From positions 21,445 through 85,444 of the forward strand of contig JAJFJD010000063.1 in NCBI GenBank assembly GCA_021774335.1: a DNA stretch of 64,000 bases, given 5' to 3'. The notes under the pieces are model-generated. The model saw nothing but the letters and a program-made list of their open reading frames with translations. It did no database searches and had not been told where the DNA came from. Below, in pieces: positions 17,510-26,237 of the stretch. The first letter of the stretch is position 1, and every line of letters starts with the position of its first letter. This stretch comes from Alphaproteobacteria bacterium. Its GTDB lineage: Bacteria > Pseudomonadota > Alphaproteobacteria > UBA8366. The translations under genes and the position numbers were made by a program.

Positions 17510-18877
17510 TCAACCGGCGAGAAGATCGCGAAGGTCGCCCATGTCTTTGACCTTCTCGATCCGCCAGACGCTGTCGATCAGCGCGTCCGCTCGGTCGGCT
17601 CGCATGACGCTGTTGAGAAGGTCGATTGCCTTCGCGGTGACGTCCGCGCGGACCATCGGATCGTCGCGGGTTCCCTTAACCCGATAGGTCCGGTGCCGCA
17701 GTTTGCGGCCATCCTTCGTGTGGATTTCAACGATTGCCTGCCGCCGCGGTGTGGCCTTGCTCAACACCGCACTGGGGACGATGCGTATCCGCCGTTTCAT
17801 CGCTTGAACGGCTGGATCGTCCAGGCGACCGTAGTCGTGCGACGATGCGAAGGTGAGGTTGCCGTCCAGTAGCATCAGCGCTGCACAATGCGGGGCGTTG
17901 ATGTCGGGCATGGTTCGGTCCGCGACCACTTCCGCTGAACTTTCGGGCAGATGGATGAAAACCTCCTGAATGTCGGTGGCCGCTAGGCGGTTCTTAGTGA
18001 CCAGCGCTTGCGCCGAATCGAGCACGGCCTGGATCGGCGAGCCCACCGACCATTTCTTGATATTGGCCTGCATGATCTCGTAGTCCTTGCCGAGATTCCG
18101 GTAAAGCAGATTGGGTTTGGGCTTGTCGCAATAGGCGAACAGAAAGTTACGCGGACCTGACAGGGTATCCGGGACGCCGGTGAAGCCCGCCTCGATCATC
18201 GTCGCCGCGCTGACTCCGTTCCGCGCTGGCATGCCGCCGAAATGCAGCGCCTTCTCAGTGTGTTCCTCGTCGAACATCCAGGTCGCGATGCCCGACGTCT
18301 GCTGTGCGATGTTGGACAGCAGGTGAGGGACCTTGTCCTTCGTCAGGCCGGCCAACGCGCCGGCTGCTGCCGCCGCGCCCCAGGCGCCGCCGATGCTGTA
18401 GGGGCCGTGTCCCCGGTCCTTGAGCGCGCGCGTGCCGAGCGCCTTGTTCATCCGCACCAATACCTCGTATCCGAGGACGACGGCGCGTAGGAACTCGGTG
18501 CCCGAGCGGCCGTTTTTCTCCGCCATGGCCAATGCGGCCGGCACGACGACGCACCCTGGGTGGCAGAATCCTGGTTGATGTGAATCGTCGGTTTCATCGG
18601 CATGGGCGAGCATTCCATTCGCCAATGCGGCGTTGACCGCGTTCGTCCGAAACCGGGTACCTGCGATTTGGGCTTCGCGTTTGCCGCCCTGCGATTTGAT
18701 GTAACCGATTGCCAGACGGCCGACCTTCAGGCGCGACCCTGTGATCATGGCGGCAAACGTATCGAGAATGTGGTGCTTGGCCTTTTCCGTCACGGGGCGC
18801 GGTAGCGCGCGCGTCGGCGTAGCGGCTATGAATTCGGAAAGATCGACAAGTGCCCGGCTCGGAGATTTCTTGGACAT
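17510..18877 (-). CDS. MmgE/PrpD family protein
   Basis: About 455 residues, the usual size for this family, which includes 2-methylcitrate dehydratase (PrpD), cis-aconitate decarboxylase and iminodisuccinate epimerase. Family features are AKHHILDTFAAMITGSRL near the N-terminus, ANGMLAHADETDDSH (the catalytic region around the HxxDxDD-like motif), FCHPGCVVVPAALAMAE, and PYSIGGAWGAAAAAGALAGL. The second domain starts near SVGSPIQAVLDSAQAL. I start it at the ATG following GGAGTCTCCCCGC; an upstream in-frame start would add 19 residues. It lies 80 bases after the histidine kinase gene on the same strand. No prpB or prpC is nearby, so a methylcitrate role is not supported. Confidence 0.85.
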   Translation of the reverse strand: MSKKSPSRALVDLSEFIAATPTRALPRPVTEKAKHHILDTFAAMITGSRLKVGRLAIGYIKSQGGKREAQIAGTRFRTNAVNAALANGMLAHADETDDSHQPGFCHPGCVVVPAALAMAEKNGRSGTEFLRAVVLGYEVLVRMNKALGTRALKDRGHGPYSIGGAWGAAAAAGALAGLTKDKVPHLLSNIAQQTSGIATWMFDEEHTEKALHFGGMPARNGVSAATMIEAGFTGVPDTLSGPRNFLFAYCDKPKPNLLYRNLGKDYEIMQANIKKWSVGSPIQAVLDSAQALVTKNRLAATDIQEVFIHLPESSAEVVADRTMPDINAPHCAALMLLDGNLTFASSHDYGRLDDPAVQAMKRRIRIVPSAVLSKATPRRQAIVEIHTKDGRKLRHRTYRVKGTRDDPMVRADVTAKAIDLLNSVMRADRADALIDSVWRIEKVKDMGDLRDLLAG

Positions 18878-18957
18878 GCGGGGAGACTCCAATTCGTCGA
18901 GGATGCAGGCGTTTCGCAGCTTCGCCAGGACCAATTTCGCGTGTTCCCCGAGTCCGG

Positions 18958-21900
18958 CTACTCGGTTTGTATCGATCCGTTGGCATTTGCCGCGGTGAGT
19001 TCTTTGGAAACGATCTCGCGGATTTCATGTGGCGTAAATGGTTTTTCGATGACCGGCCGTCCGGCCTCGCTCAAGAACTGCTCGAAATTTCCACTCAATG
19101 TATCACCGGTGACGAAGATCGTACGGGCCGCGAGGTCCGGCGCCCGGCGCTGCAGTTCGGTGTATAGCTCGCGGCCGTTCAGGTCCGGCATGCGCAGGTC
19201 GGTGAGAACGAGATCGAAATCCTCCTTCTCGACGCGATCGAGCGCGACCCGTCCGGTCTCGGCAAAGGTGACGTGATGGCCGAGCGGCTCCAGGAATTCG
19301 GCAAGCATCACGGCGATTTCGGATTCGTCCTCGACGATGAGAATGTTGCCGGTCTTTGAGTCCGACGAAGGGGTTATGGGTATTTCTTCGACTTGCTCCA
19401 CAGGTTTGTCGACCGGCAACTGGATCGAAAAGACCGTGCCGCCGCCCGGCGTGGATTTCACGTCGATCGTGCCGCCATGGGCGCGGATCAGGCCAAGGCT
19501 GACGGAGAGTCCCAGCCCGGTTCCCTGTTCCTTTTCACGGGTCGTGAAGAAAGGATCGAAGATGCGGGAATGGATTGCGTCCGGAATGCCGGGGCCGTTG
19601 TCCTGGACCTCGATTCCGACGGACCTACCGTCCGCGGCGAGGCGTCCGGTAACATCGATCTTGCGCGGCAAGGATTGGGTCACCAGCGCTTGCTGGGCGT
19701 TCACGAACAGGTTGGTGAAGACCTGAATTAATTGGCTGGCGTCGCAGGCGATTTCCGGCAACGTGTGGTTCAAGTCGACGGTGACCTCGATCGAATCGGC
19801 CCGCAATCCATAGCCGACGATCTCCATCGCTGCTTCGACGATCCGGTCGATGCGTTCGGAGCGGCGGGTCGGCTCCTTCTGACGTGCCATTGACAGGAAT
19901 GTTTGGACGATCTTTGAGCACCGTTCCGACGCCGCACGAAGTTTCGAGACCGCATCAGCGTGCGGGGTGCCCTCGAAGGCTTCCTCCAGCATCATCGCCC
20001 GACCGATCACTACGGTGAGCGGGTTGTTCAGTTCGTGCGCCACCCCGGCAAGCAGGGATCCGAGCGCGGTCATCTTTTCGCTTTGGTGCAGCGCGGTCCG
20101 TTGCCGCTCTAACTCCTCCTCGGTTTCCAGCCGTTCGGTCATATCGAAGGTGGTTGATACCGTGAGGTCCTCGCCCTGATAGGTCACCCGCTTGGCGGAA
20201 ATGGAACCCCAGAAGGATGAGCCGTCCCGCCGCCTCATTTGGACGCGGACGTCGTCGATTTGGCCGTCGAGGCGGAGGCGGTCGATGCAGTCGTTGAAGT
20301 CCGACTGGTCGACAAAGAAGTTGCTGGCGTAGGTATCGCCTTCGCCGTCGCCCTGACCGAACAAAGCCGCGGAGGCCGGGCTGCGGTAGACCACCTTGCC
20401 GGTTTCCGTTTGAGTCATTTGCACCGCGACGGGGCAGGAATCGAGGACCTGCCGGTTGAAGGCCTCGCTCTCTTGCAAGGCCTTTTCCATACTCTTGCGG
20501 TCAGAGATGTCGATGCGGGTGACCACGATGCCGCCGTGCCGCGTGCGTCGGTTCGAGCCGATGCACCACCGACCGTCGGATATTTCATACTCGTGGTTCG
20601 CGCGCAGGGCACGCCGGTCCTTGATGCTCTGCTCCAGCCATTCGTCGATGCGACCGACGGCGTCGGCATATTGGCCGCGTTCGGCGCCCGCTCGGATGAA
20701 ATCGAGCCAATTCACGCCGGGTTTAAGAGTATCGAGGCATAGCTCATTGAAGTCGCGGTAGGTCTGGTTGCACATCACCAACCGGTCGTCTTCGTCCCAC
20801 AAGGCGAATCCTTCCGACAGGGATTCGATGGCATCCTCTAGCAGTTCATGCGCTTCGCGGAGTTCGGTCTCGCGATTCTTCAGTTCGGTGATTTCGTTTA
20901 GCGTTACAACGGCGCCACCCTGGCGCGTTTTTCGGTTGGAGCCGATAAACCATCGACCATCCGCCCGTCCGTACTCCAGGGGCGATTTAGAAGTGCGGCG
21001 TGCCTTAATCCAGTTGCGTACCCATTCGTCAACGCGCCCCTCCGCCGCCGGATACAGGCCGCGCTCGGCTTCCTGGCGAACCAGCTCCGACCACTCAACG
21101 CCAGGCTCGAGGATATCCGATGCAATTTGATGATAGTCGCGATACTGCTCGTTGCAGATGACCAGCCGGTCGTCGGCATCGTAGAGCGCGAAGCCTTCCG
21201 ACAATGAATCAACTGCGTCGCGAAGCAATTGATCTAGTTGGTGGTGTTCTTCCTCGGCCGCCACCTGTGCGGTCGTATCGGTGATAACAGCGACGAAGAC
21301 CGAGCGTTCATCCGAGACTGCTTGCCCGATGACGATGGACACCGGGAATATCGTGCCGTCTGCTCGCTGTGCTTCGACATCGAGCCGGCGGCTTCCCCGG
21401 AGCTGGCCGCCATGCTCCCGAATACGCTCAAGGCTGCGTCGATGCGCTGACCTGTGCCGTCTCGGAATGATTGTTTCTTCCAGTTGGCGGCCCAGTACTT
21501 CGTCTTGTTGATACCGGAACATACGCTCCGCGGCTGTGTTGAACTCGACGATCCGGCCGCCTTCGTCGATCGCCACGATTGCGAAGGGCGCGGTGTCGAC
21601 AATCGTCGTGTGAAGGGATTTCATGCCGCCGAATTCGGCGAGCCGGTCCATTTCCACCGTGATTTCGATCATGCAGCCGATCAGATCGTCGCCGGAGCCG
21701 TCCGGTCGTGGACGCCGTAGGATCCGGTCCCGGAACCAACGGTAGTCACCGTCCCAGACCTTGAAGCGGTATTTTAGGGTCGACCGCTTGCCGGGCCCGA
21801 GACCCGAAACCCGGTTTGAATATTTCGCGAGATCATCCGGATGGATATTGCGCCGCCAGAAGCGTGGCGTTGCCGTCACTTCCGCCGCGGTCTTACCAGT

Positions 21901-22062
21901 GAGCGATTCGATATTGGCGCTGACGTATCGGGTGTCTTTGCTGTTGCCCCAATCCGCAATGTAGTAGACGACAGGCGACTGCTCGACCGCGTCTTCAAGC
22001 ATCTCCTGCTGAAGGCGGCGAAGGTCATCGTTATCGGTCGATTGTTCCATGTCGGGACTCAA
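18958..22062 (-). CDS. Hybrid sensor histidine kinase with five PAS modules and C-terminal receiver
   Basis: 1034 residues without membrane segments, so a cytoplasmic sensor. Order: two PAS/PAC modules (about 20-135 and 145-270); two tandem near-duplicate PAS modules (about 280-400 and 405-530), each containing LSEGFAL, then DRLV-CN, AERG-Y and GRW-IGSN; a fifth PAS (about 540-655); HisKA with the phospho-accepting histidine in VAHELNNPLTVV; HATPase with the N box NLFVNAQQAL and G boxes DNGPGIP and GTGLGL; and a receiver (about 910-1025) with acidic ED, phospho-acceptor aspartate in LVLTDLRMPD and lysine in EKPF. Class I hybrid kinases like this usually pass phosphate to a separate phosphotransfer protein or response regulator. 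None is adjacent. The signal is unknown. Confidence 0.9.
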   Translation of the reverse strand: MSPDMEQSTDNDDLRRLQQEMLEDAVEQSPVVYYIADWGNSKDTRYVSANIESLTGKTAAEVTATPRFWRRNIHPDDLAKYSNRVSGLGPGKRSTLKYRFKVWDGDYRWFRDRILRRPRPDGSGDDLIGCMIEITVEMDRLAEFGGMKSLHTTIVDTAPFAIVAIDEGGRIVEFNTAAERMFRYQQDEVLGRQLEETIIPRRHRSAHRRSLERIREHGGQLRGSRRLDVEAQRADGTIFPVSIVIGQAVSDERSVFVAVITDTTAQVAAEEEHHQLDQLLRDAVDSLSEGFALYDADDRLVICNEQYRDYHQIASDILEPGVEWSELVRQEAERGLYPAAEGRVDEWVRNWIKARRTSKSPLEYGRADGRWFIGSNRKTRQGGAVVTLNEITELKNRETELREAHELLEDAIESLSEGFALWDEDDRLVMCNQTYRDFNELCLDTLKPGVNWLDFIRAGAERGQYADAVGRIDEWLEQSIKDRRALRANHEYEISDGRWCIGSNRRTRHGGIVVTRIDISDRKSMEKALQESEAFNRQVLDSCPVAVQMTQTETGKVVYRSPASAALFGQGDGEGDTYASNFFVDQSDFNDCIDRLRLDGQIDDVRVQMRRRDGSSFWGSISAKRVTYQGEDLTVSTTFDMTERLETEEELERQRTALHQSEKMTALGSLLAGVAHELNNPLTVVIGRAMMLEEAFEGTPHADAVSKLRAASERCSKIVQTFLSMARQKEPTRRSERIDRIVEAAMEIVGYGLRADSIEVTVDLNHTLPEIACDASQLIQVFTNLFVNAQQALVTQSLPRKIDVTGRLAADGRSVGIEVQDNGPGIPDAIHSRIFDPFFTTREKEQGTGLGLSVSLGLIRAHGGTIDVKSTPGGGTVFSIQLPVDKPVEQVEEIPITPSSDSKTGNILIVEDESEIAVMLAEFLEPLGHHVTFAETGRVALDRVEKEDFDLVLTDLRMPDLNGRELYTELQRRAPDLAARTIFVTGDTLSGNFEQFLSEAGRPVIEKPFTPHEIREIVSKELTAANANGSIQTE

Positions 22063-22157
22063 GGATTGGAATTGCTGGGTTCACGCGTCATTTTCTCAGA
22101 AATCTTAACACGATATCCGGTGCAAGCTGCGATTTGACGGCCATTCGGTCGGGCGGC

Positions 22158-23567
22158 TCAGATGACTTTCCCGCGGTTCATGACGCCGGTTGGGTCAAAG
22201 ACGTCCTTTACCGCGCGCATAAGGGACAGCTCCACGTCCGATTTGTATCGGTACAGCTCGCCCCTCTTCAGGACGCCGACGCCATGCTCCGCACTGAAGC
22301 TGCCGTCGAGGTCGACGGCGATATCGTGAATGACCTCCTCGATATGCTCGGTGCGGGCAATGAAGGTCTCGCGATCCTCGCTGCCGGGCTGTGACAGGTT
22401 GAAGTGGATATTGCCGTCGCCCATGTGGCCGAACGGCACCACGTGGACCCCGGCAATCTCGTGCTTTGCCGCCGCCGTCGCGCGCTCCAGGAAGACCGGG
22501 ACGGAAGAGACGGGCACCGACACGTCATGCTTGATACAGCCACCGTGATGTTTCTGTGATTCAGGGATCGTTTCCCGCAGACGCCACAAAAGGGCGGCTT
22601 GCTGGCCGCTGGCGGCGACGACGGCGTTGAGAACAGCACCGGTTTCGAACGCGTCGCCGAGCGCGTCCTCGACGGTCGATTGCAGCAACCCGTCTTTCCG
22701 GCCCGATATCATTTCAACCAGGGCGTAATGCTCGTAAGGCTCTTCGAACGGATCGCTCGTGTCCGGGATGTTCTTGAACACCATGTCGAGGCAATCCCGG
22801 TGCATGTATTCGAAACTCACCACGCCATCGCTGGAGGCAGTGCGCAACTGGGATAATGTTTCCGTCGCGGCCAGCGGATCGCGGACCGCGATCATCACCG
22901 TGCAGGTCTCGCGCGGTTTCGGGAACAGTTTGCACACCGCCGCAGTGACGATGCCGAGCGTGCCTTCCGCGCCGAGGAAGAGATGCTTGAGGTCGTAACC
23001 TGTATTGTCTTTTCGCAGCCGCCGCAGGCCGTTCCAAATTTCGCCGGATGGGAGCACGACTTCCAGCCCCAACACCAGGTCCCGCGTGTTGCCGTAGCGC
23101 ACCACCGCGGTGCCACCGGCATTCGTCGAAAGATTGCCGCCGATCTGGCAGGTCCCCTCGGCTGCGAGACTCAGTGGAAACAGGCGGTCGGCGTCATCCG
23201 TCGCCCGTTGGATATCCGCGAGGATGCATCCCGCTTCGACGGTGATCGTATAGTTGAGCGGGTCGATATCGCGGATTTTGTTCATCCGGCCGAGCGACAA
23301 CACGATCTCATCGCCGGATTGTCCGGGCGTGGCACCGCCGCAATAGCCGGTGTTGCCGCCTTGCGGGACGATCCCGATACCATGCCCGGTGCAAATCCTG
23401 ACGATCGCTGCCACGGCTTCGGTGCTGGTTGGCCGAAGAACCAGCGGTGATACGCCATGATAGAGATCGCGCTCGTCGTTCAGGAACGGTTCGGTATCCG
23501 CCGGATCTTCGAGCCAGCCGTTGGGGCCGGCCGCGGTTTTCAAGGCGCCGATTGCGGTCTTATCCAT
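22158..23567 (-). CDS. FAD-binding oxidoreductase, D-2-hydroxyglutarate dehydrogenase-like
   Basis: About 469 residues of the GlcD/D2HGDH group. The FAD-binding PCMH domain has VPQGGNTGYCGGATPGQSGDEIVLSL, GGNLSTNAGGTAVVRYGNTRDLVLGLEVVLPSG and FLGAEGTLGIVT. The C-terminal domain has VPFGHMGDGNIHFN and SAEHGVGVLKRGEL, the metal-binding part of D-2-hydroxyacid dehydrogenases. Expected role: oxidation of D-2-hydroxyglutarate (or D-lactate) to the 2-oxoacid. The gene upstream, overlapping if the GTG start at 23579 is used (GTGA with its stop), encodes a hydroxyacid-oxoacid transhydrogenase that makes D-2-hydroxyglutarate. I use the ATG preceded by GGTGAG. Confidence 0.85.
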   Translation of the reverse strand: MDKTAIGALKTAAGPNGWLEDPADTEPFLNDERDLYHGVSPLVLRPTSTEAVAAIVRICTGHGIGIVPQGGNTGYCGGATPGQSGDEIVLSLGRMNKIRDIDPLNYTITVEAGCILADIQRATDDADRLFPLSLAAEGTCQIGGNLSTNAGGTAVVRYGNTRDLVLGLEVVLPSGEIWNGLRRLRKDNTGYDLKHLFLGAEGTLGIVTAAVCKLFPKPRETCTVMIAVRDPLAATETLSQLRTASSDGVVSFEYMHRDCLDMVFKNIPDTSDPFEEPYEHYALVEMISGRKDGLLQSTVEDALGDAFETGAVLNAVVAASGQQAALLWRLRETIPESQKHHGGCIKHDVSVPVSSVPVFLERATAAAKHEIAGVHVVPFGHMGDGNIHFNLSQPGSEDRETFIARTEHIEEVIHDIAVDLDGSFSAEHGVGVLKRGELYRYKSDVELSLMRAVKDVFDPTGVMNRGKVI

Positions 23568-23575
23568 GGGGCGGC

Positions 23576-24883
23576 TCACCAATAACTCATGGAGTCGTGG
23601 AACAGCGCTTCCAGTTCGCTTTCGCCGACCGGCTTTGGGCTGTTGACCAGCAACCGTTGCTGCGGATGCGCCTTCGAGACGAGCTTCGGTACGTCTTCTT
23701 CGCTGTATCCGACGCCGCGCAGGCCGTTCGGAATGCCGGTCTGCCGCATCATGTCGATCACTCGGTCTGCCAGCAAGTCACCCGCGTCTTCCAGGGACAC
23801 GCCCGCCGTTTCGGCGCCCATCGCGTCGGCTGCCTGCAGGTGGCGTTCGGGGCAGGCGGGGCCGGTAAACCGGAACACCGCCGGCGCATTCACGATCACC
23901 GACAGGCCGTGTGGCACCATCGGGTGGTTCGACGGCCAGCCATCCGGTTTATAGTCGCGCACCAAGCCAGCGACGGCATACGACATGGCATGGGGCAGGT
24001 GACACCCGGCATTGCCGAAGCCGATTCCGGCCAGCATGCCGGCGAACATTAGCGGTTCGCAACGATCCAAGTCCGCCGGCGCGGCGACCCCTTCGATCAG
24101 GTTCTTACCGATCAGGCGGATGGCTTCCAGGCATGCCAAGTCGCTATACGGGTTTGCCCCTTGATAGAGCGGCCGCTCGGTGGCGTTGGCGGGGGCGTCC
24201 CGATGTGTAAAGGGGCGCGCAGTCAGCGATTCGACCGCATGGCTGAACACATCGAACCCATTCGCCGCGACCACGGTGGGCGGCAGCGTCGTCATTGTCG
24301 ACGGGTCGAGCACGCCAAGCGAGGGCCGCAAATTACGGTGTGCGATGCCGGTCTTCGCTTCCATCTCCAGCAGGTCGAAGATCGCGATGCCGGTGCATTC
24401 GCTTGCCGTGCCGAATGTCGTGGGGCAAGCGATATGCGGTTTCAGTGGTCCGGGGACTGGCCGGGCTTCGCCGATCGGTGCATTGACGTAGGCGAGAAAG
24501 TCCGCCGGATAGCTGGAATACAAGTTGGCGGCTTTGGCGGTGTCGATGGTCGAGCCGCCGCCGACCGAGACGAACCCGTCGAAATTGCCATCCTGAGCGA
24601 ATTCCGTCGCGGCCTTGAAGGAGCGGTCGGTCGGTTCGACCTCGACGTCGCTATACACCGTCACGTCGATACCGGCGGAGGTCAGCGCTTTTTGGGCGGT
24701 TGCGACGGGTTCAAGACCGGCGACCGTGGGGTCGCACAACAGGCCGATTCGCGTCATACCAAGGGCGCGCGCGTCGTCGCCGATCTCCGAAAGCGATCCG
24801 ACTCCGAACTTTATGCGGGGAGGATCGACGGTAAATGCAGTGTCGCCGCCCGGCACCGGCTTGAAATAGTCGGATAACGCCAT
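23576..24883 (-). CDS. Hydroxyacid-oxoacid transhydrogenase (iron-containing alcohol dehydrogenase family)
   Basis: 435 residues of group III Fe-dependent alcohol dehydrogenases. GVGGGSTIDTAKAANLY-type cofactor binding reads SVGGGSTIDTAKAANL; the metal ligands lie in FDVFSHAVES and the later HLPHAMSY and VPHGLSVIV. The segments ERPLYQGANPYSDL, AGIGFGNAGCHLPHAMSY and VPHGLSVIVNAPAVF are the pattern I recall from mammalian ADHFE1, which transfers hydride from 4-hydroxybutyrate to 2-oxoglutarate, giving succinic semialdehyde and D-2-hydroxyglutarate. The start follows GGAGCT; the in-frame extension upstream covers the divergent gene and is rejected. Coupled to the D2HGDH-like gene downstream, it could form a closed cycle. 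Confidence 0.86.
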   Translation of the reverse strand: MALSDYFKPVPGGDTAFTVDPPRIKFGVGSLSEIGDDARALGMTRIGLLCDPTVAGLEPVATAQKALTSAGIDVTVYSDVEVEPTDRSFKAATEFAQDGNFDGFVSVGGGSTIDTAKAANLYSSYPADFLAYVNAPIGEARPVPGPLKPHIACPTTFGTASECTGIAIFDLLEMEAKTGIAHRNLRPSLGVLDPSTMTTLPPTVVAANGFDVFSHAVESLTARPFTHRDAPANATERPLYQGANPYSDLACLEAIRLIGKNLIEGVAAPADLDRCEPLMFAGMLAGIGFGNAGCHLPHAMSYAVAGLVRDYKPDGWPSNHPMVPHGLSVIVNAPAVFRFTGPACPERHLQAADAMGAETAGVSLEDAGDLLADRVIDMMRQTGIPNGLRGVGYSEEDVPKLVSKAHPQQRLLVNSPKPVGESELEALFHDSMSYW

Positions 24884-25128
24884 ATCTACAGCTCCTTGGC
24901 CTCGTATCGCCCGCGATCTTAACGGGATTTGGCGTAACTGCATCAGATTTGATGCTTCAAGAGACGTGACTTTCGCCAGGCCTGCGGTAGCATTAGTATT
25001 GCTGATACGATCGTGGATCGAGCCGCATTTCGCCTTCGACCCAATTGAAGAGACGCATAGTCGGCACTGTCCGGGCGATGCCGCTGCTAAGTGTTGTTGA
25101 AGCCTCAAAAACATCGGACCATTACTGT

Positions 25129-26109
25129 ATGTCGACCGAAGAAGAAGACCTGACAATTGACCCGGCATTCCAGCCGAGTGCCGACGACGTATCCTACGAT
25201 CTTCAGCGGGCGCTTTCGTCTGTCGTAGCGTTGCGGTCCCAGATATCCGAAGACGCGCTGACCGCGTCCATGCTCGGCACCGAGCGGGCGGGACATGGGG
25301 TGGTTATCGGCGAGAAAGGTCTCGTTCTGACGGTCGGGTATCTGGTGACCGAGGCTGAGTCCATCTGGCTCGTCGACATCAATGGCCTCGCGGTGCCGGG
25401 CCACGCAATGGGTTACGACCAGGAAACAGGTCTCGGCCTGGTTCAGGCGCTCGGCCAATTGAATGTCCCGGCGATTCCGCTCGGCAGTTCAAGTGACCTC
25501 GCCGTCGGCGATCCGGTCATTCTGGCGGGGCATGGCGGCACGCAGAATGCGACCAAGGCAAAAGTCGTCTCTAAGCGGGAATTCGCCGGGTACTGGGAAT
25601 ATGTCCTCGACGAGGGCATCTTCACGTCGCCGCCGCATCCCTCATGGGGTGGGGCCGCCCTGATCAATGCGGATGGGGAGCTTTGCGGGATCGGGTCGCT
25701 CTTCGTGCAGCAGTCGCTGCCGGGAAGCGAGCGGCATGACGGCAATTTGATCATCCCGATCGATCTGTTGAAGCCGATTCTCGACGAGATGATGCAGTTT
25801 GGACGGAGGCAGAAAGCGCCGCGGCCTTGGCTTGGGATGATCACGACCGAAGTAGACGATGCGCTGGTCGTGGCGGGGCTTGTGGATGGCGGCCCGGCGG
25901 ATGATTCGGGTATCTCGGTCGGCGATATCGTGCTTGGCGTCAACGGCGAGCCGGTTGCGGATCTCGCCAACTTGTTCCGCCAGGTATGGGCGCTTGGGTC
26001 GGCCGGGACGCAGGTTCCGCTGAACCTGCAGCGCGGCGCGGATCAAATGGACGTGGTGGTCAATTCGGTGAGTCGTTACGACATGCTGAAGGCGCCCAAC
26101 CTGCACTAA
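25129..26109 (+). CDS. Degenerate trypsin-like (S1C/HtrA) protein with PDZ domain, predicted pseudoprotease
   Basis: 326 residues: an HtrA-like double beta barrel (about 20-230) followed by a PDZ domain (about 240-320, with PWLGM, VDGGPADDSGISVGDIVLGVNG). All three catalytic positions look lost. The histidine region reads LTVGYLV instead of TNxHVV, the aspartate region TGLGLVQ instead of DLAVLK, and the serine region SWGGAALIN instead of GNSGGPLIN. There is no signal peptide or membrane segment, so it is probably cytoplasmic and may be a binding or scaffold protein. The start is uncertain: in-frame TTG 25045 and ATG 25078 also exist, none with a good ribosome site. It is divergent from the transhydrogenase gene. 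Confidence 0.75.
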   Translation: MSTEEEDLTIDPAFQPSADDVSYDLQRALSSVVALRSQISEDALTASMLGTERAGHGVVIGEKGLVLTVGYLVTEAESIWLVDINGLAVPGHAMGYDQETGLGLVQALGQLNVPAIPLGSSSDLAVGDPVILAGHGGTQNATKAKVVSKREFAGYWEYVLDEGIFTSPPHPSWGGAALINADGELCGIGSLFVQQSLPGSERHDGNLIIPIDLLKPILDEMMQFGRRQKAPRPWLGMITTEVDDALVVAGLVDGGPADDSGISVGDIVLGVNGEPVADLANLFRQVWALGSAGTQVPLNLQRGADQMDVVVNSVSRYDMLKAPNLH

Positions 26110-26130
26110 ATGCCGCCGCGCACAGGCGAT

Positions 26131-26142
26131 TTGTCCGGACAA
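26131..26142. promoter_or_regulatory. Perfect palindrome TTGTCCGGACAA, candidate operator
   Basis: A 12-base perfect palindrome four bases before the -35 box of the dioxygenase promoter. Its TNGT...ACNA arms match the general FadR-type GntR operator pattern. No GntR gene is in the window. Confidence 0.45.
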
Positions 26143-26146
26143 ACCG

Positions 26147-26174
26147 TTGACACCGGCCACATAGGGTCAATAAT
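26147..26174 (+). promoter_or_regulatory. Sigma70-type promoter for the TauD-family gene
   Basis: TTGACA (26147-26152), a 16-base spacer, and AATAAT (26169-26174): a perfect -35 and five of six bases in the -10, about 63 bases before the dioxygenase ATG. Confidence 0.7.
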
Positions 26175-26237
26175 CAAAAGACCGGCAGGACGGACCCTGT
26201 CGCGCCCGTTGCGGTGAAGCTGTGCGAGGAAAACGTC

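Noticed and set aside
18945..18964. CCGAGT/ACTCGG hairpin at the kinase stop codon
   Set aside because: No T-run follows on the minus strand, so it is not called a terminator.
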